DNA of 64,000 bases from Streptomyces sp. NBS 14/10 (GTDB lineage Bacteria; Actinomycetota; Actinomycetes; Streptomycetales; Streptomycetaceae): contig NZ_NCSM01000022.1 of assembly GCF_002224125.1 (NCBI RefSeq), positions 124,001-188,000 on the forward strand, in the 5' to 3' direction. The notes under the pieces are model-generated. The model ran no database searches, had not been told where the DNA came from, and saw only the letters and a list, made by a program, of their open reading frames with translations. The position numbers were made by a program, and so were the translations under genes. Positions 43,814-53,814 of this stretch are shown one piece after another (positions within the stretch are counted from its first letter, which is position 1; each line of letters begins with the position of its first letter).

Positions 43814-44527
43814 TCAGGGCTGGGAGCCCGGCTCGAGGGCGGTGACTTCGAATACTTCGCCGCAGACCTGGAGGGAGCGCGCCGACGTCTTCATGGAGCG
43901 GTAGGAGTCCGGCGGGTAGGCGCGAATTTCGGACGCGGTCCGCCAACAGGGCTTGTCGGACAGGCCTTTGTTGAGGGTGTGGAGACTCGCGTAGGCGCTG
44001 TCGCCGGGTTTCAGGACGACCGTGGGCCGCGCCGGTCCTCGGCGGGCGGCGGGGTCGCCGATAGCCGTGCCGGGGGTGTCGAGCAGGGAAACGCCGGGAA
44101 AGCCCGTCAGCGTGCAACTGGTCTCGCCGGTATTGGTGAAGGCCAGGGGAACATAGACATTGCCCGCACCGATATCCATCCGGCCGACGGACAGTTTCAG
44201 CTGATCCCGGGCGCAGATGCGGCGCGCTGCGGGCGGGACGCCGGAGGCGCCCTCGGTGGCGACGGACGGCTTGGCCGCGCTCGGCGCCTTCGCGGGGGTC
44301 GAGGCCCGGCCGGAGTCATGCGCGCGTCCGCCGGGTTCAGCGGCGCCGGGCCGGCCGGCGCTCGCGGCCGAATGGGGCGCACTCGCGGCGCCGGGCGGCG
44401 CGGGCGCCCCCGAGCCCTCGTCGGCGCCGCAGGCGGTGACCGCGGCCAGCGCGCCGATGACCAGTACGGATACGGATAAGACCGGCGGTCGACGCCTCGC
44501 GGGCGTCCCGCCGTACCGCTGAGCCAT
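43814..44527 (-). CDS. DUF4232-type secreted lipoprotein
   Basis: The 237-residue protein has an N-terminal membrane segment and lipobox 'LAAVTAC' (Cys33), followed by a Pro/Ala/Ser-rich spacer to about residue 100. The C-terminal domain ('ISVG'-less variant: 'LKLSVGRMDIGAGNVYVPLAF', 'FTNTGETSCTLTGFPGVSLL') is the DUF4232 beta-sandwich common in Streptomyces surface proteins. Function unknown. ATG at 44527 is chosen because AGGAGG lies 6 bases upstream; the ORF opens two codons earlier. It is divergent from the Rpf gene. Confidence 0.82.
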   Translation of the reverse strand: MAQRYGGTPARRRPPVLSVSVLVIGALAAVTACGADEGSGAPAPPGAASAPHSAASAGRPGAAEPGGRAHDSGRASTPAKAPSAAKPSVATEGASGVPPAARRICARDQLKLSVGRMDIGAGNVYVPLAFTNTGETSCTLTGFPGVSLLDTPGTAIGDPAARRGPARPTVVLKPGDSAYASLHTLNKGLSDKPCWRTASEIRAYPPDSYRSMKTSARSLQVCGEVFEVTALEPGSQP

Positions 44528-44657
44528 GGGCAACCTCCTGTGGGTCGGGCATCCGGCGGCTCGTCAGCCGCCGCGCCGAGTGCCCCGACTTTCCCCGTCC
44601 ATTCCCCTTCGGCTCCTCTTCCCCCGATCGGCATCCTTATGTCTGCGACGGCATTAA

Positions 44658-46412
<1,755 letters not shown>

Positions 46413-46435
46413 GAGGTGTGTGAGCGAAGGGTGCT

Positions 46436-46460
46436 CTGCCGCGGCCAGGTGCCGCGGCAG
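46436..46460. terminator. Hairpin terminator between rpf and DUF1876 genes
   Basis: A perfect 10-base inverted repeat CTGCCGCGGC/GCCGCGGCAG with a 5-base loop lies between two convergent genes and can serve both. Confidence 0.8.
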
Positions 46461-46467
46461 ACCCGCC

Positions 46468-46737
46468 CTACATCACCAGATGTGCCTTCGCGTGCGTGAC
46501 CTCCTCGATGTCACCGCCCGCCTTCGAGATCAGCCGGTGAGCGAGGTTGTTCAGCGCACGCGCCGCCGCGATCTCCTCGCCGACCCGCGGCTGCGCCGGG
46601 TCGTCGGGATTCCGGTTGGCCCGGCCCTGTGCCAGGATCTCGGTCCCGTCGTGCATCCTCAGCCGGACGACCGCCTCGGTCAGGGGTCCGAGCTCACGGA
46701 ACTCCATTTCGATGTCGCATCCCACGATCGTCTCCAT
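46468..46737 (-). CDS. DUF1876 small protein
   Basis: An 89-residue protein of the DUF1876 family, small dsRBD-like proteins common in actinomycetes. Visible signature: 'VVRLRMHDGTEILAQGRA', 'NRNPDDPAQPRVGEEIAAA', 'RALNNLAHRLISKAGGDIEE'. The start is uncertain: AGGAGG favours METIV at 46737; ATG at 46746 sits only 2 bases after it and ATG at 46761 is upstream of it. It overlaps the end of the phosphoribosyltransferase gene if the longest form is used, so they are one transcription unit. Biochemical role unknown. Confidence 0.82.
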   Translation of the reverse strand: METIVGCDIEMEFRELGPLTEAVVRLRMHDGTEILAQGRANRNPDDPAQPRVGEEIAAARALNNLAHRLISKAGGDIEEVTHAKAHLVM

Positions 46738-46757
46738 CGCGGTCATCACCTCCTGCT

Positions 46758-47420
46758 TCATTTACCAGGATGCGCCTGACCCGGCATCCCGGTCGACCGG
46801 GAGAGCAGCTCCACGACCTCGGCGTCGCTGGTCTGGGAGAAGTCCTCGTACCATTCGCCGACCGCCGAGAACTCCGCGGGGGTGGACAGACACACCACGT
46901 CGTCCGCGTCCTGCCGCAGCGCCTCGGCCGCGTCCGGCGGCGCGACCGGGACCGCCAGCACCACCCGGGCCGCGCCCTGGGCACGGGCGACCCGGCAGGC
47001 CGCCCGTGCCGTGGCACCGGTGGCGATCCCGTCGTCCACGACGATCACCGTCCGGCCGCCGACCGCGAACCGCGGCCGGTCGCGCCGGAACCGCCGCGCC
47101 TGCCGTGCGAGCTCCTCTTCCTCGGTTCGCTCCACCTCCTCAAGCTCCTCTTTGCGCGCCCGGCTCATCCGTACGATCGCGTCGTGCACCACCCGCACCC
47201 CGCCCTCGCCGATGGCGCCGAAGCCCAGCTCGCGGTGGAAGGGGACGCCGAGCTTGCGGACGATGATCACGTCCAGGGGCGCCTTCAGCTCCCGCGCCAC
47301 CTCGAAGGCCACCGGCACCCCGCCCCGCGGCAGCCCGAGCACCACGGGGTCCTCGCCGCTCAGGGGGGACAGCCGGGCCGCCAGCCGCCGCCCGGCGTCC
47401 ACGCGGTCGACGAAGATCAT
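46758..47420 (-). CDS. Phosphoribosyltransferase-family protein
   Basis: A 220-residue PRTase. The PRPP loop is 'VIVVDDGIATGATARAAC' near residue 125; 'GLPRGGVPVAFEVARELKAP' and 'VIIVRKLGVPFHRELGFGAI' are typical of a group of stand-alone, function-unknown PRTases found in stress/dormancy gene neighbourhoods. An internal Arg/Glu-rich helical insertion (about 85-110) is present. ATG at 47420. It is followed directly by the DUF1876 gene. Confidence 0.88.
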   Translation of the reverse strand: MIFVDRVDAGRRLAARLSPLSGEDPVVLGLPRGGVPVAFEVARELKAPLDVIIVRKLGVPFHRELGFGAIGEGGVRVVHDAIVRMSRARKEELEEVERTEEEELARQARRFRRDRPRFAVGGRTVIVVDDGIATGATARAACRVARAQGAARVVLAVPVAPPDAAEALRQDADDVVCLSTPAEFSAVGEWYEDFSQTSDAEVVELLSRSTGMPGQAHPGK

Positions 47421-47552
47421 GACTCACCCCCTGGTACAGGGAGACCCCGCTCTTACGACTCCACCCGAAGATTCCCCCATGCGCAATCCGGCAGGGACCC
47501 GGTCGGCCGCGTCGGCGCGCGCGAGCGGGCCGGGGCGGCCCACCCTGGAACC

Positions 47553-47792
47553 ATGGAGAACGCCACGGATCCGAGCGAGTCCGGCCATCTCGTCTTCGTG
47601 GCCGCGTACGACGCGGACACCAGATACCGGCGGGTGTGGCTGCGCGGCCTGGGCTGGGAGCCGCTGGAGCGGGAGGAGTTCGAGCCGCGGGTGCGACGGC
47701 TGTTCCCGGACATCGACCTGGACGACCCCGAGCAGGTCCACTGGGTCGACCGGCCGGGCCAGTGGCCGCCCTGGCATCCGGGTGAAGCATGA
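47553..47792 (+). CDS. Small hypothetical protein upstream of DUF72 gene
   Basis: A 79-residue protein, MENATDPSESGHLVFVAAYD at its start, with a compact acidic/Trp-rich middle ('RVWLRGLGWEPLEREEFEPR') and ending 'DRPGQWPPWHPGEA'. I do not recognise a family. It overlaps the DUF72 gene by 4 bases (ATGA), which strongly supports it being real and co-translated. Confidence 0.7.
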   Translation: MENATDPSESGHLVFVAAYDADTRYRRVWLRGLGWEPLEREEFEPRVRRLFPDIDLDDPEQVHWVDRPGQWPPWHPGEA

Positions 47793-48547
47793 CGGTCCTC
47801 GTCGGCACCTCGGGGTGGCAGTACAAGGACTGGCGCGACGTGCTGTATCCGTCCGACTGCCCACAGCGGCTGTGGCTGGAGGAGTACGCGCGGGGGTTCG
47901 CCACCGTCGAGTCCAACAACGCCTTCTACCGGCTGCCCACCCGCGAACAGTTCGCCACCTGGCGGGAGCGCACCCCCGCCGGGTTTGTGATGGCCCTCAA
48001 GGCCAGCCGCTATCTCACCCACATCAAGCGGCTCCGCGACCCCGAGGAGCCGGTGGCGCGGCTGATGTCGCACGCCGAGGGCCTGGGCGACCGGCTGGGC
48101 CCCGTGCTGCTGCAGCTGCCGCCCACCCTGCGCGCCGACAGCAAGCTGCTGGACACCGCGCTCGGCTGCTTCCCCGCCGGGACGCGGGTGGCCGTCGAGC
48201 CCCGCCACGACTCATGGTGGACCGACGAGGTCCGGGGGGTGCTGGAGCGCCGGGGCGCGGCGCTGTGCTGGGCGGACGCCGCCTCCCGGCCGGTGACCCC
48301 GCTGTGGCGCACGGCCACGTGGGGCTATGTCCGTTTCCACCACGGGCTGGCCAGGCCGGCGCCGCGCTACAGCCACCAGTCGCTGACCGCCTGGGCTCGC
48401 CGGGTGGCCGACGCCTGGCCCGAGCGCGGCGATGTCTACGCGTACTTCAACAACGACCCGGGCGGAGCGGCCGTCCACGACGCCGTGGTCTTCGCCCGGG
48501 CCGTGGCGCGGCGCGGCCGCGAGGTGAGCCGTACCCCCGATCTGTGA
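47789..48547 (+). CDS. DUF72 (YecE-like) TIM-barrel protein
   Basis: The 252-residue protein is a clear DUF72 member: 'VLVGTSGWQYKDWRDVLYP', 'EYARGFATVESNNAFYRLP', 'FVMALKASRYLTHIKRL', 'LGPVLLQLPPTL' and 'VYAYFNNDPGGAAVHDA'. The family folds as a TIM barrel related to endonuclease IV; activity is unknown. Translationally coupled to the small upstream gene. Confidence 0.93.
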   Translation: MTVLVGTSGWQYKDWRDVLYPSDCPQRLWLEEYARGFATVESNNAFYRLPTREQFATWRERTPAGFVMALKASRYLTHIKRLRDPEEPVARLMSHAEGLGDRLGPVLLQLPPTLRADSKLLDTALGCFPAGTRVAVEPRHDSWWTDEVRGVLERRGAALCWADAASRPVTPLWRTATWGYVRFHHGLARPAPRYSHQSLTAWARRVADAWPERGDVYAYFNNDPGGAAVHDAVVFARAVARRGREVSRTPDL

Positions 48548-48566
48548 CGCGCCCCCGGAGGTGTGC

Positions 48567-49391
48567 TCACTCCTTGACCGCGCCGCCCAGCATGCCCTCG
48601 ATGAACCGGCGCTGCAGGGCCACATAGACGACCACCACCGGCAGCGCGATGAGCACCGAGGCCGCCGCGAGCAGCGCCGCGTCGGAGCTGTGCTGCCCCT
48701 GGAAGAAGGCCAGGCCGAGCGGGACCGTGCGGTGGGCCTCGTCGCTGACCATGACCAGCGCCATCAGGAATTCGTTCCAGGTCCACATGAAGGTGATGAC
48801 CACCATGGTGGAGATCGCCGGGCGGCCCATGGGCACCAGGACCCGCCACAGCGTGGTCCAGGTGTTCGCGCCGTCGAGCCGGGCCGCCTCGATCACCGAC
48901 CGCGCGCTGCCCCGGAAGTACGTCCGCATCCAGAAGACGCCGAAGGCGAGGGACTGCGCGGTCTGCGGCAGGATCAGCGCCCAGTAGGTGTCGGTGAGCT
49001 CGGCGTACCGGAGATCGAAGTAGAGCGGTACGACCAGCGCCTCCTGGGGCAGCGTCAGGCCGATCACGAAGAGGTAGAACAGCACCGTGGAGCCGGGGAA
49101 GCGCATCACCCCGAAGGCGTAGGCGGCGAGTACGGCCAGCACGGTGGTGGCCGCCACCACGGCCACGGTCACCAGGACCGAGTTGCCGAGGTAGGTGCCG
49201 AAGTGGCCGCGGTTCCAGGCGTCGGCGAAGTTGCTCCAGTGCAGTCCGCCCTCGGGCAGCGAGAAGCCGGTGTCCAGGGAGTCCTGGGAGCCGAAGGCGG
49301 TGGAGAGGATGCCGATGACCGGGGTGAGCGCGATGACCGAGAAGAGGGCGAGGATGCCGTAGGTGACAGTGCGTTCGAGGCGTGTGGTCAT
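48567..49391 (-). CDS. ABC sugar permease, MalG type
   Basis: A 274-residue inner-membrane permease with six helices and the EAA loop 'EAARLDGANTWTTLWRVLVPMGRPA', here given as EAARLDGAN at about residue 180. It pairs with the MalF-type permease just upstream (ATGA overlap). With the binding protein it makes a carbohydrate importer. No ATPase gene is in the operon, so the shared Streptomyces ATPase MsiK is expected to power it. It is the last gene of the kinase-SBP-permease-permease unit. Confidence 0.92.
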   Translation of the reverse strand: MTTRLERTVTYGILALFSVIALTPVIGILSTAFGSQDSLDTGFSLPEGGLHWSNFADAWNRGHFGTYLGNSVLVTVAVVAATTVLAVLAAYAFGVMRFPGSTVLFYLFVIGLTLPQEALVVPLYFDLRYAELTDTYWALILPQTAQSLAFGVFWMRTYFRGSARSVIEAARLDGANTWTTLWRVLVPMGRPAISTMVVITFMWTWNEFLMALVMVSDEAHRTVPLGLAFFQGQHSSDAALLAAASVLIALPVVVVYVALQRRFIEGMLGGAVKE

Positions 49392-50296
49392 GACCGCCGC
49401 CCTTCCACGAGCCGGGAGACCGTGACGGTCAGGACGAAGATCAGGACCGTGAGGGCCACCCCCACGGCGGCGGCCGAGCCGACCTGGTTGGTCTCGAACG
49501 CCCGGTGGTAGACCTCGTAGGCGGGTACGGAGGTGGAGTTGCCGGGGCCGCCGCTGGTGGTGATGTAGATGAGGTCGAAGTTGCGTAGCCCCGCCACGAT
49601 CGTCAGGGTCAGCGCGACCGCGATCTGCGGCCGCAGCCCGGGCAGGGTGACGGAGAAGAACTCCCGCACCGGCCCGGCGCCGTCCATCCGGGCCGCCTCG
49701 TACAGCTCGCGCGGGATGCGCTGGGCGCCCGCCAGGAAGAGGACCATGCAAAGCCCGGTGCCGACCCAGGTGCCGACGATGCCGACGGCGGGCAGGGCCC
49801 AGTCGTAGTCGCCGAGCCAGGGGCGGGCGAGGGAGCCGAGGCCGACCGCGTGGAGCGTGTCGTTGAGCAGCCCGTCCGGGGCGAGGATCGAGCGCCAGGC
49901 GACGCCGACCACGATCAGCGCGAGGACCTGGGGCAGGAAGAGGACCGTACGGAAGAAGGTCATACCGCGGACCCGGGCGCGGGACATCAGGGCGGCCAGC
50001 AGCAGCCCGATGACCACCGGCAGGGCCGAGTAGAAGACGAGCAGCAGCAGGGCGTGGGCGAAGGGGGCGCGCAGCGCGGGGTCGGTGAACAGGTCGCGGT
50101 AGTTGTCGAACCCCGCGGGGGTGGCGACGGTCAGACCGTCCCAGTGCACGAACGACAGCCAGACCGACTGGCCGAAGGGGTAGAGCAGGAAGGCGGCGTA
50201 CAGGACGAGGGCGGGCAGGATGTAGAGATAGCCGATGGCGCGGGGCTCGCCCGGCGCCCGCCGCCGGTACGCGGCCGCGGAGAGAGGGTTCTTCAT
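49388..50296 (-). CDS. ABC sugar permease, MalF type
   Basis: A 302-residue permease with six transmembrane helices, a cytoplasmic N-terminus and the EAA motif 'YEAARMDGAGPVREFFSV'. It overlaps both neighbours by 4 bases (ATGA), forming a tight SBP-MalF-MalG unit. It would form the channel heterodimer with the following permease. Confidence 0.92.
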   Translation of the reverse strand: MKNPLSAAAYRRRAPGEPRAIGYLYILPALVLYAAFLLYPFGQSVWLSFVHWDGLTVATPAGFDNYRDLFTDPALRAPFAHALLLLVFYSALPVVIGLLLAALMSRARVRGMTFFRTVLFLPQVLALIVVGVAWRSILAPDGLLNDTLHAVGLGSLARPWLGDYDWALPAVGIVGTWVGTGLCMVLFLAGAQRIPRELYEAARMDGAGPVREFFSVTLPGLRPQIAVALTLTIVAGLRNFDLIYITTSGGPGNSTSVPAYEVYHRAFETNQVGSAAAVGVALTVLIFVLTVTVSRLVEGRRS

Positions 50297-51723
50297 TTCG
50301 GCTCCGCCGGGGCGGGGGTGGCCGCGTGGCGCTCACGCTGTTTCTTCATGAAGGCGCCGTAGTCCTGTTGCAGGGTGGTGGCGAACTTCTCGGGCGAGGT
50401 CTTGCCGCTGATGACGCCCTGGAGGGCCGCGGTGATGGTGTCGAAGAAGGTGGGGCTGGAGTAGTCGAGGTACGGGACCAGACCGTCGGCCGCGCTCAGC
50501 CGCTTCCATCCGGCGATCATCTGGCCGTCCACGGTGTCCGGGTCCACCCGCTCGGCGGCGGCTCCGGGCACGGCGGGCAGCACACCGTTCTCGGTCATCA
50601 CATCGGCCGCGTGCTTGTTGGTGATGAAGTCGAGGTAGGCGGCGGCGACTTCGGGGTGCTTGGAGCGGGAGGTGATCGACCAGGCGAGCCCCTGGCCGCC
50701 GGTGGTGACGGGGGCGCCGCCGGCCGAGGCGGGGGGCGGGACCATCAGGCCGAGCTTGTCGCCCATGGCCTTCTTCAGGTCGGCCAGCAGCCAGGTGCCG
50801 GTCAGCAGATAGCCGCCGTCGCCGGAGGAGAACTTCTTGGCGGCGTCGTCGTAGCCGAGCCCGTTGGAGCCCTTGGGGAGGTAGCCGCGCTCCGTCCAGT
50901 CGGCGAGGGTGGCCGCCGCGCCCTTGGTGGCGGCGGTGTCGAAGCCGGTGCCGCGGCCGAGTACGGTGTCGCGGACCTCAGTGGCGGCGAGCTGGTCCTG
51001 GAGTACGCCGAAGGTGTGGATGGCCGGGTACTTGTCCAGGTTTCCGAACTGGATGGGCAGCTTGCCGCGGTCCTTGAGGCGCGGGAGGCTCGCGGTGAAC
51101 TCGCCCCAGGTCTTGGGCGGTTCGACGCCGGCCTTCGCCAGCACGTCCTTGTTGTAGTAGATGCCCACGTACTCACCGGTCTGGGATATGCCGTAGAGCC
51201 GGCCGGTGCCGAAGTCCGTGCCGTCGGCGGAGACCCGGTTGAGGTTGAGCAGCGTGTTCGGGTAGCGGGTGTTCCAGGCGTAGATCCCGGCGTAGTTGTC
51301 GAGCGGGGCGAGCAGCCCGGCCTGGACGAAGGACACCATGTCCGGGTAGCCCTGGTTGGCCTGGATCACATCGGGCGGGTTGTTGCCGGAGAGGGCGAGC
51401 TTGAGGGTGGTCTTGAGGTCGTTGAAGCTGCGCGCCACCCGCTTGATCCTCACATTGGGGTACTTGCGCTCGAACTCCTTGTTGAGCTGCTGCAGTTCCC
51501 CGTTGGTGCCGCCCCGGATCTCCTGGTCCCAGACCGTCAGCGTGACCTTCCCGGCCTTGGCCGGATCCGGTACGGCGACGGCGGGGCCGTTGCCCGGGCC
51601 GTAGGCCTGCGATCCGTCGGTGCCCGGCACACAGGCCGTGGCCACCAGCGCGAGCCCGGCGGTGAGCAGGACCGGCACAGCCCTCCGGCGTATCCGGCGC
51701 GAGCCGGTACTGGGGAATCCCAT
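50293..51723 (-). CDS. Family-1 extracellular solute-binding lipoprotein of a sugar ABC importer
   Basis: The 476-residue lipoprotein has a signal sequence and lipobox 'LALVATAC' (Cys31). Mature features are 'VTLTVWDQEIRGGTN', 'FNDLKTTLKLALSGNNPPDV', 'GEYVGIYYNKDVLAKAGVEP' and 'GGQGLAWSITSRSKHPEV', typical of oligosaccharide binders. ATG at 51723 follows AAGGAG at 6 bases. The ligand is unknown; a linked GH4 enzyme suggests a beta-glucoside or similar disaccharide. It follows the PfkB kinase by 41 bases in the same operon. Confidence 0.92.
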   Translation of the reverse strand: MGFPSTGSRRIRRRAVPVLLTAGLALVATACVPGTDGSQAYGPGNGPAVAVPDPAKAGKVTLTVWDQEIRGGTNGELQQLNKEFERKYPNVRIKRVARSFNDLKTTLKLALSGNNPPDVIQANQGYPDMVSFVQAGLLAPLDNYAGIYAWNTRYPNTLLNLNRVSADGTDFGTGRLYGISQTGEYVGIYYNKDVLAKAGVEPPKTWGEFTASLPRLKDRGKLPIQFGNLDKYPAIHTFGVLQDQLAATEVRDTVLGRGTGFDTAATKGAAATLADWTERGYLPKGSNGLGYDDAAKKFSSGDGGYLLTGTWLLADLKKAMGDKLGLMVPPPASAGGAPVTTGGQGLAWSITSRSKHPEVAAAYLDFITNKHAADVMTENGVLPAVPGAAAERVDPDTVDGQMIAGWKRLSAADGLVPYLDYSSPTFFDTITAALQGVISGKTSPEKFATTLQQDYGAFMKKQRERHAATPAPAEPK

Positions 51724-51764
51724 GAAGATCTCCTTCAGACGTATCCGTGGACCCGCGGGCATCG

Positions 51765-52862
51765 TCACGCGCCCCGGAAGCCGATGGTGGGCAGGGCCCG
51801 CAGGCGCGGCCACTCGCGCACCCCGGCCGGAATCAGCTCGTTCAAGAACCCGTAGCGGTGGGCCAGTTCGCCGCACGCCGCGCCGTCGTCGGCGGCCTGG
51901 GAGGTCAGTGCCCACCACGCGGCCACCTCCGCCCAGCCCGGGGCGGCCAGCGAGCCGCCGAAGTGCTGGACCGAGAGGGCGGCGGTGAGGTTGGCGAAGG
52001 CGAGCCGTTCGGCGAGCGGCCAGCCCGCGAGGGTGCCGGTCATGAAGCCCGCCACGAACACATCGCCGGCCCCGGTCGGGTCGAGCGCGGCCACGGGCAG
52101 CCCGGGCACCTCGGCGCTCTCCCCGGTGAGCGAGTCGATGGCCACGGCCCCTTCGGCGCCCCGGGTGACCACCGCGATGGGCACCAGGTCGGCCAGCGCC
52201 CGTACGGCCTGCTCGGGGGTGTCGGTGCGGGTGTAGCGCTGTGCCTCGGCCGCGTTGGGCAAAAAGGCGTGGGCGTACGCGAGGTCGGGCAGCGCGGCCA
52301 GGTCCCAGCGTCCTGAGTCGTCCCAGCCCACGTCGGCGAAGATCCGGCTGCCCTGGTGGTGCGCCTGGCGCACCCAGTCCTCCTGCCGCCCCGGCTCGAA
52401 GGCGGTGACACAGGCGCGGGAGGGCGGCGGTGTGGTGTGAGTGGCGGGCGGCGGCGCCGGGTGTTCGTGGGTGACCATGGTGCGCTCGCCGTCGTACGCC
52501 ATGGACACGGTGACCGGCGAGTGCCAGCCGGGCAGCCGCCGGGAGTGGCTGAGGTCCACGCCCTCGCCACTGGCCAGGGACTCCCAGCAGTAGTCGCCGT
52601 ACACATCGGCGCCGAAGGCCGCGGCGAGGGTGGTGTGCAGGCCGAGCCGGGCGAGGGCGGTGGCCATGTTGGCGATGCCGCCGGGGCTGGAGCCCATGCC
52701 GCGCGCCCAGGTCTCGGTGCCGCGCACCGGGGCGTGGTCGAGGCCGGTGAAGATGATGTCGAGGAACACGGTGCCGGTGAGATAGACGTCGTGCTCGGGG
52801 TCTCCGGGGGCGCGCAGGGCGGCCAGCGGGTCTATGGAATCTGCGGTTCCGGCAGTGCTCAC
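51765..52862 (-). CDS. PfkB-family carbohydrate kinase
   Basis: A 365-residue ribokinase-like enzyme. 'GGIANMATALARLGL' is PfkB signature 1, and 'DPTGAGDVFVAGFMTGTL' is signature 2 with the catalytic Asp. 'NAAEAQRYT' and 'VVTRGAEGA' are also typical. GTG at 52862 is preferred because AGGAAGG lies 8 bases before it; an upstream ATG at 52883 has none. It is the first gene of the ABC operon and divergent from a DeoR regulator and a GH4 phospho-glycosidase. It may phosphorylate the imported sugar or the hydrolysis product. Confidence 0.87.
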   Translation of the reverse strand: MSTAGTADSIDPLAALRAPGDPEHDVYLTGTVFLDIIFTGLDHAPVRGTETWARGMGSSPGGIANMATALARLGLHTTLAAAFGADVYGDYCWESLASGEGVDLSHSRRLPGWHSPVTVSMAYDGERTMVTHEHPAPPPATHTTPPPSRACVTAFEPGRQEDWVRQAHHQGSRIFADVGWDDSGRWDLAALPDLAYAHAFLPNAAEAQRYTRTDTPEQAVRALADLVPIAVVTRGAEGAVAIDSLTGESAEVPGLPVAALDPTGAGDVFVAGFMTGTLAGWPLAERLAFANLTAALSVQHFGGSLAAPGWAEVAAWWALTSQAADDGAACGELAHRYGFLNELIPAGVREWPRLRALPTIGFRGA

Positions 52863-52906
52863 CGGTGCGCCCTTCCTGTTCATCGCGGTGTTCTCGCGCT
52901 GTTCGC

Positions 52907-53002
52907 GAGGTGTTCGCAGAGGTGTTCGCTATGTCTTGGTCATGCTGCGCAGGGGGTGTCTGCGTGAGCGACACCTTGCATGGCCCAGCCAACGAATGCA
53001 AG
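52907..53002. promoter_or_regulatory. Tandem GAGGTGTTCGC repeats and CTTGCAT/ATGCAAG dyad between kinase and DeoR genes
   Basis: The divergent control region contains two GAGGTGTTCGC copies (52907 and 52919, 12-base period), with looser GGTGTT and GTTCGC-like copies just before them. A dyad CTTGCAT (52975) and ATGCAAG (52996) has a 14-base spacer. The DeoR regulator next to it is the natural candidate to bind. Role inferred from position. Confidence 0.45.
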
Positions 53003-53052
53003 AGGTCGGTCACACTCGCGCAAACCCGCTCACGTGGAGTACGTTTGCCGAC

Positions 53053-53814
53053 ATGCTGCGAGAGACCCGGCACGAGAAGCTGCTGAGCATCCTCGGTGAC
53101 GAGGGCGTGCTGCCCATCGGCGAGATCGCCAAGCGGCTCGGGGTCAGCGAGGCCACCGCCCGCCGGGATCTGACCGAGCTGGGCCGGGCCGGCCGGCTCA
53201 CCCGGGTCTACGGCGGCGCGGTGGCCACCCCCCAGCCGGACGAGGAGCGGCCCTTCGGCGAGGTGGCGGTCGACGACCTGGCCCACAAGACGGCCGTCGC
53301 CCGGCGGGCCGCCCGGCTGATCGCCGACGGGGACGTGGTGCTCCTGGACATCGGCACCACCACACTCCAGCTCGCCAAGCTGCTGCGCGGCCGCCCGGTC
53401 ACCATCGTCACCAGCAACCTCGCCGTCTATGACGAGCTGCGCGACGACCCGGAGGTCACCTTGATCCTGCTGGGCGGACAGGTGCGCAGCAACTACCGGT
53501 CCGTGGTCGGCTTCCTCACCGAGTCCAACATCCGCCAGCTGCACGTCGGCCGTCTCTTCCTCGGCGCCAGCGGGGTGCTGCCCGACGGAAGCGTGCTGGA
53601 CAGCACGCATGTGGAGGTGCCCGTCAAACGGGCCATGCTCGCCTCGTCCCGCGAGGTGGTGCTGCTGGCCACCGCCGGCAAGTTCCCCGGCGACACCGGG
53701 CTCGCCCGGATCTGCGGGCCGCAGCAGATCGACACCCTGATCACCAACGAGACATCAGACCCGGCGACCCTCGAGGTGTTCCGCGAGGCCGGTGTGGAGG
53801 TAGTGACCGTATGA
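53053..53814 (+). CDS. DeoR/GlpR-family transcriptional regulator
   Basis: A 253-residue regulator with an N-terminal DeoR helix-turn-helix ('EIAKRLGVSEATARRDLTEL', residues about 22-40) and a C-terminal sugar-phosphate sensor ('LLDIGTTTLQLAKLL', 'LILLGGQVRSNYRSVVG'). It binds phosphorylated intermediates in most family members, so the PfkB product is a plausible effector. ATG at 53053. It overlaps the GH4 gene (ATGA) and is divergent from the kinase/ABC operon. Confidence 0.92.
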   Translation: MLRETRHEKLLSILGDEGVLPIGEIAKRLGVSEATARRDLTELGRAGRLTRVYGGAVATPQPDEERPFGEVAVDDLAHKTAVARRAARLIADGDVVLLDIGTTTLQLAKLLRGRPVTIVTSNLAVYDELRDDPEVTLILLGGQVRSNYRSVVGFLTESNIRQLHVGRLFLGASGVLPDGSVLDSTHVEVPVKRAMLASSREVVLLATAGKFPGDTGLARICGPQQIDTLITNETSDPATLEVFREAGVEVVTV

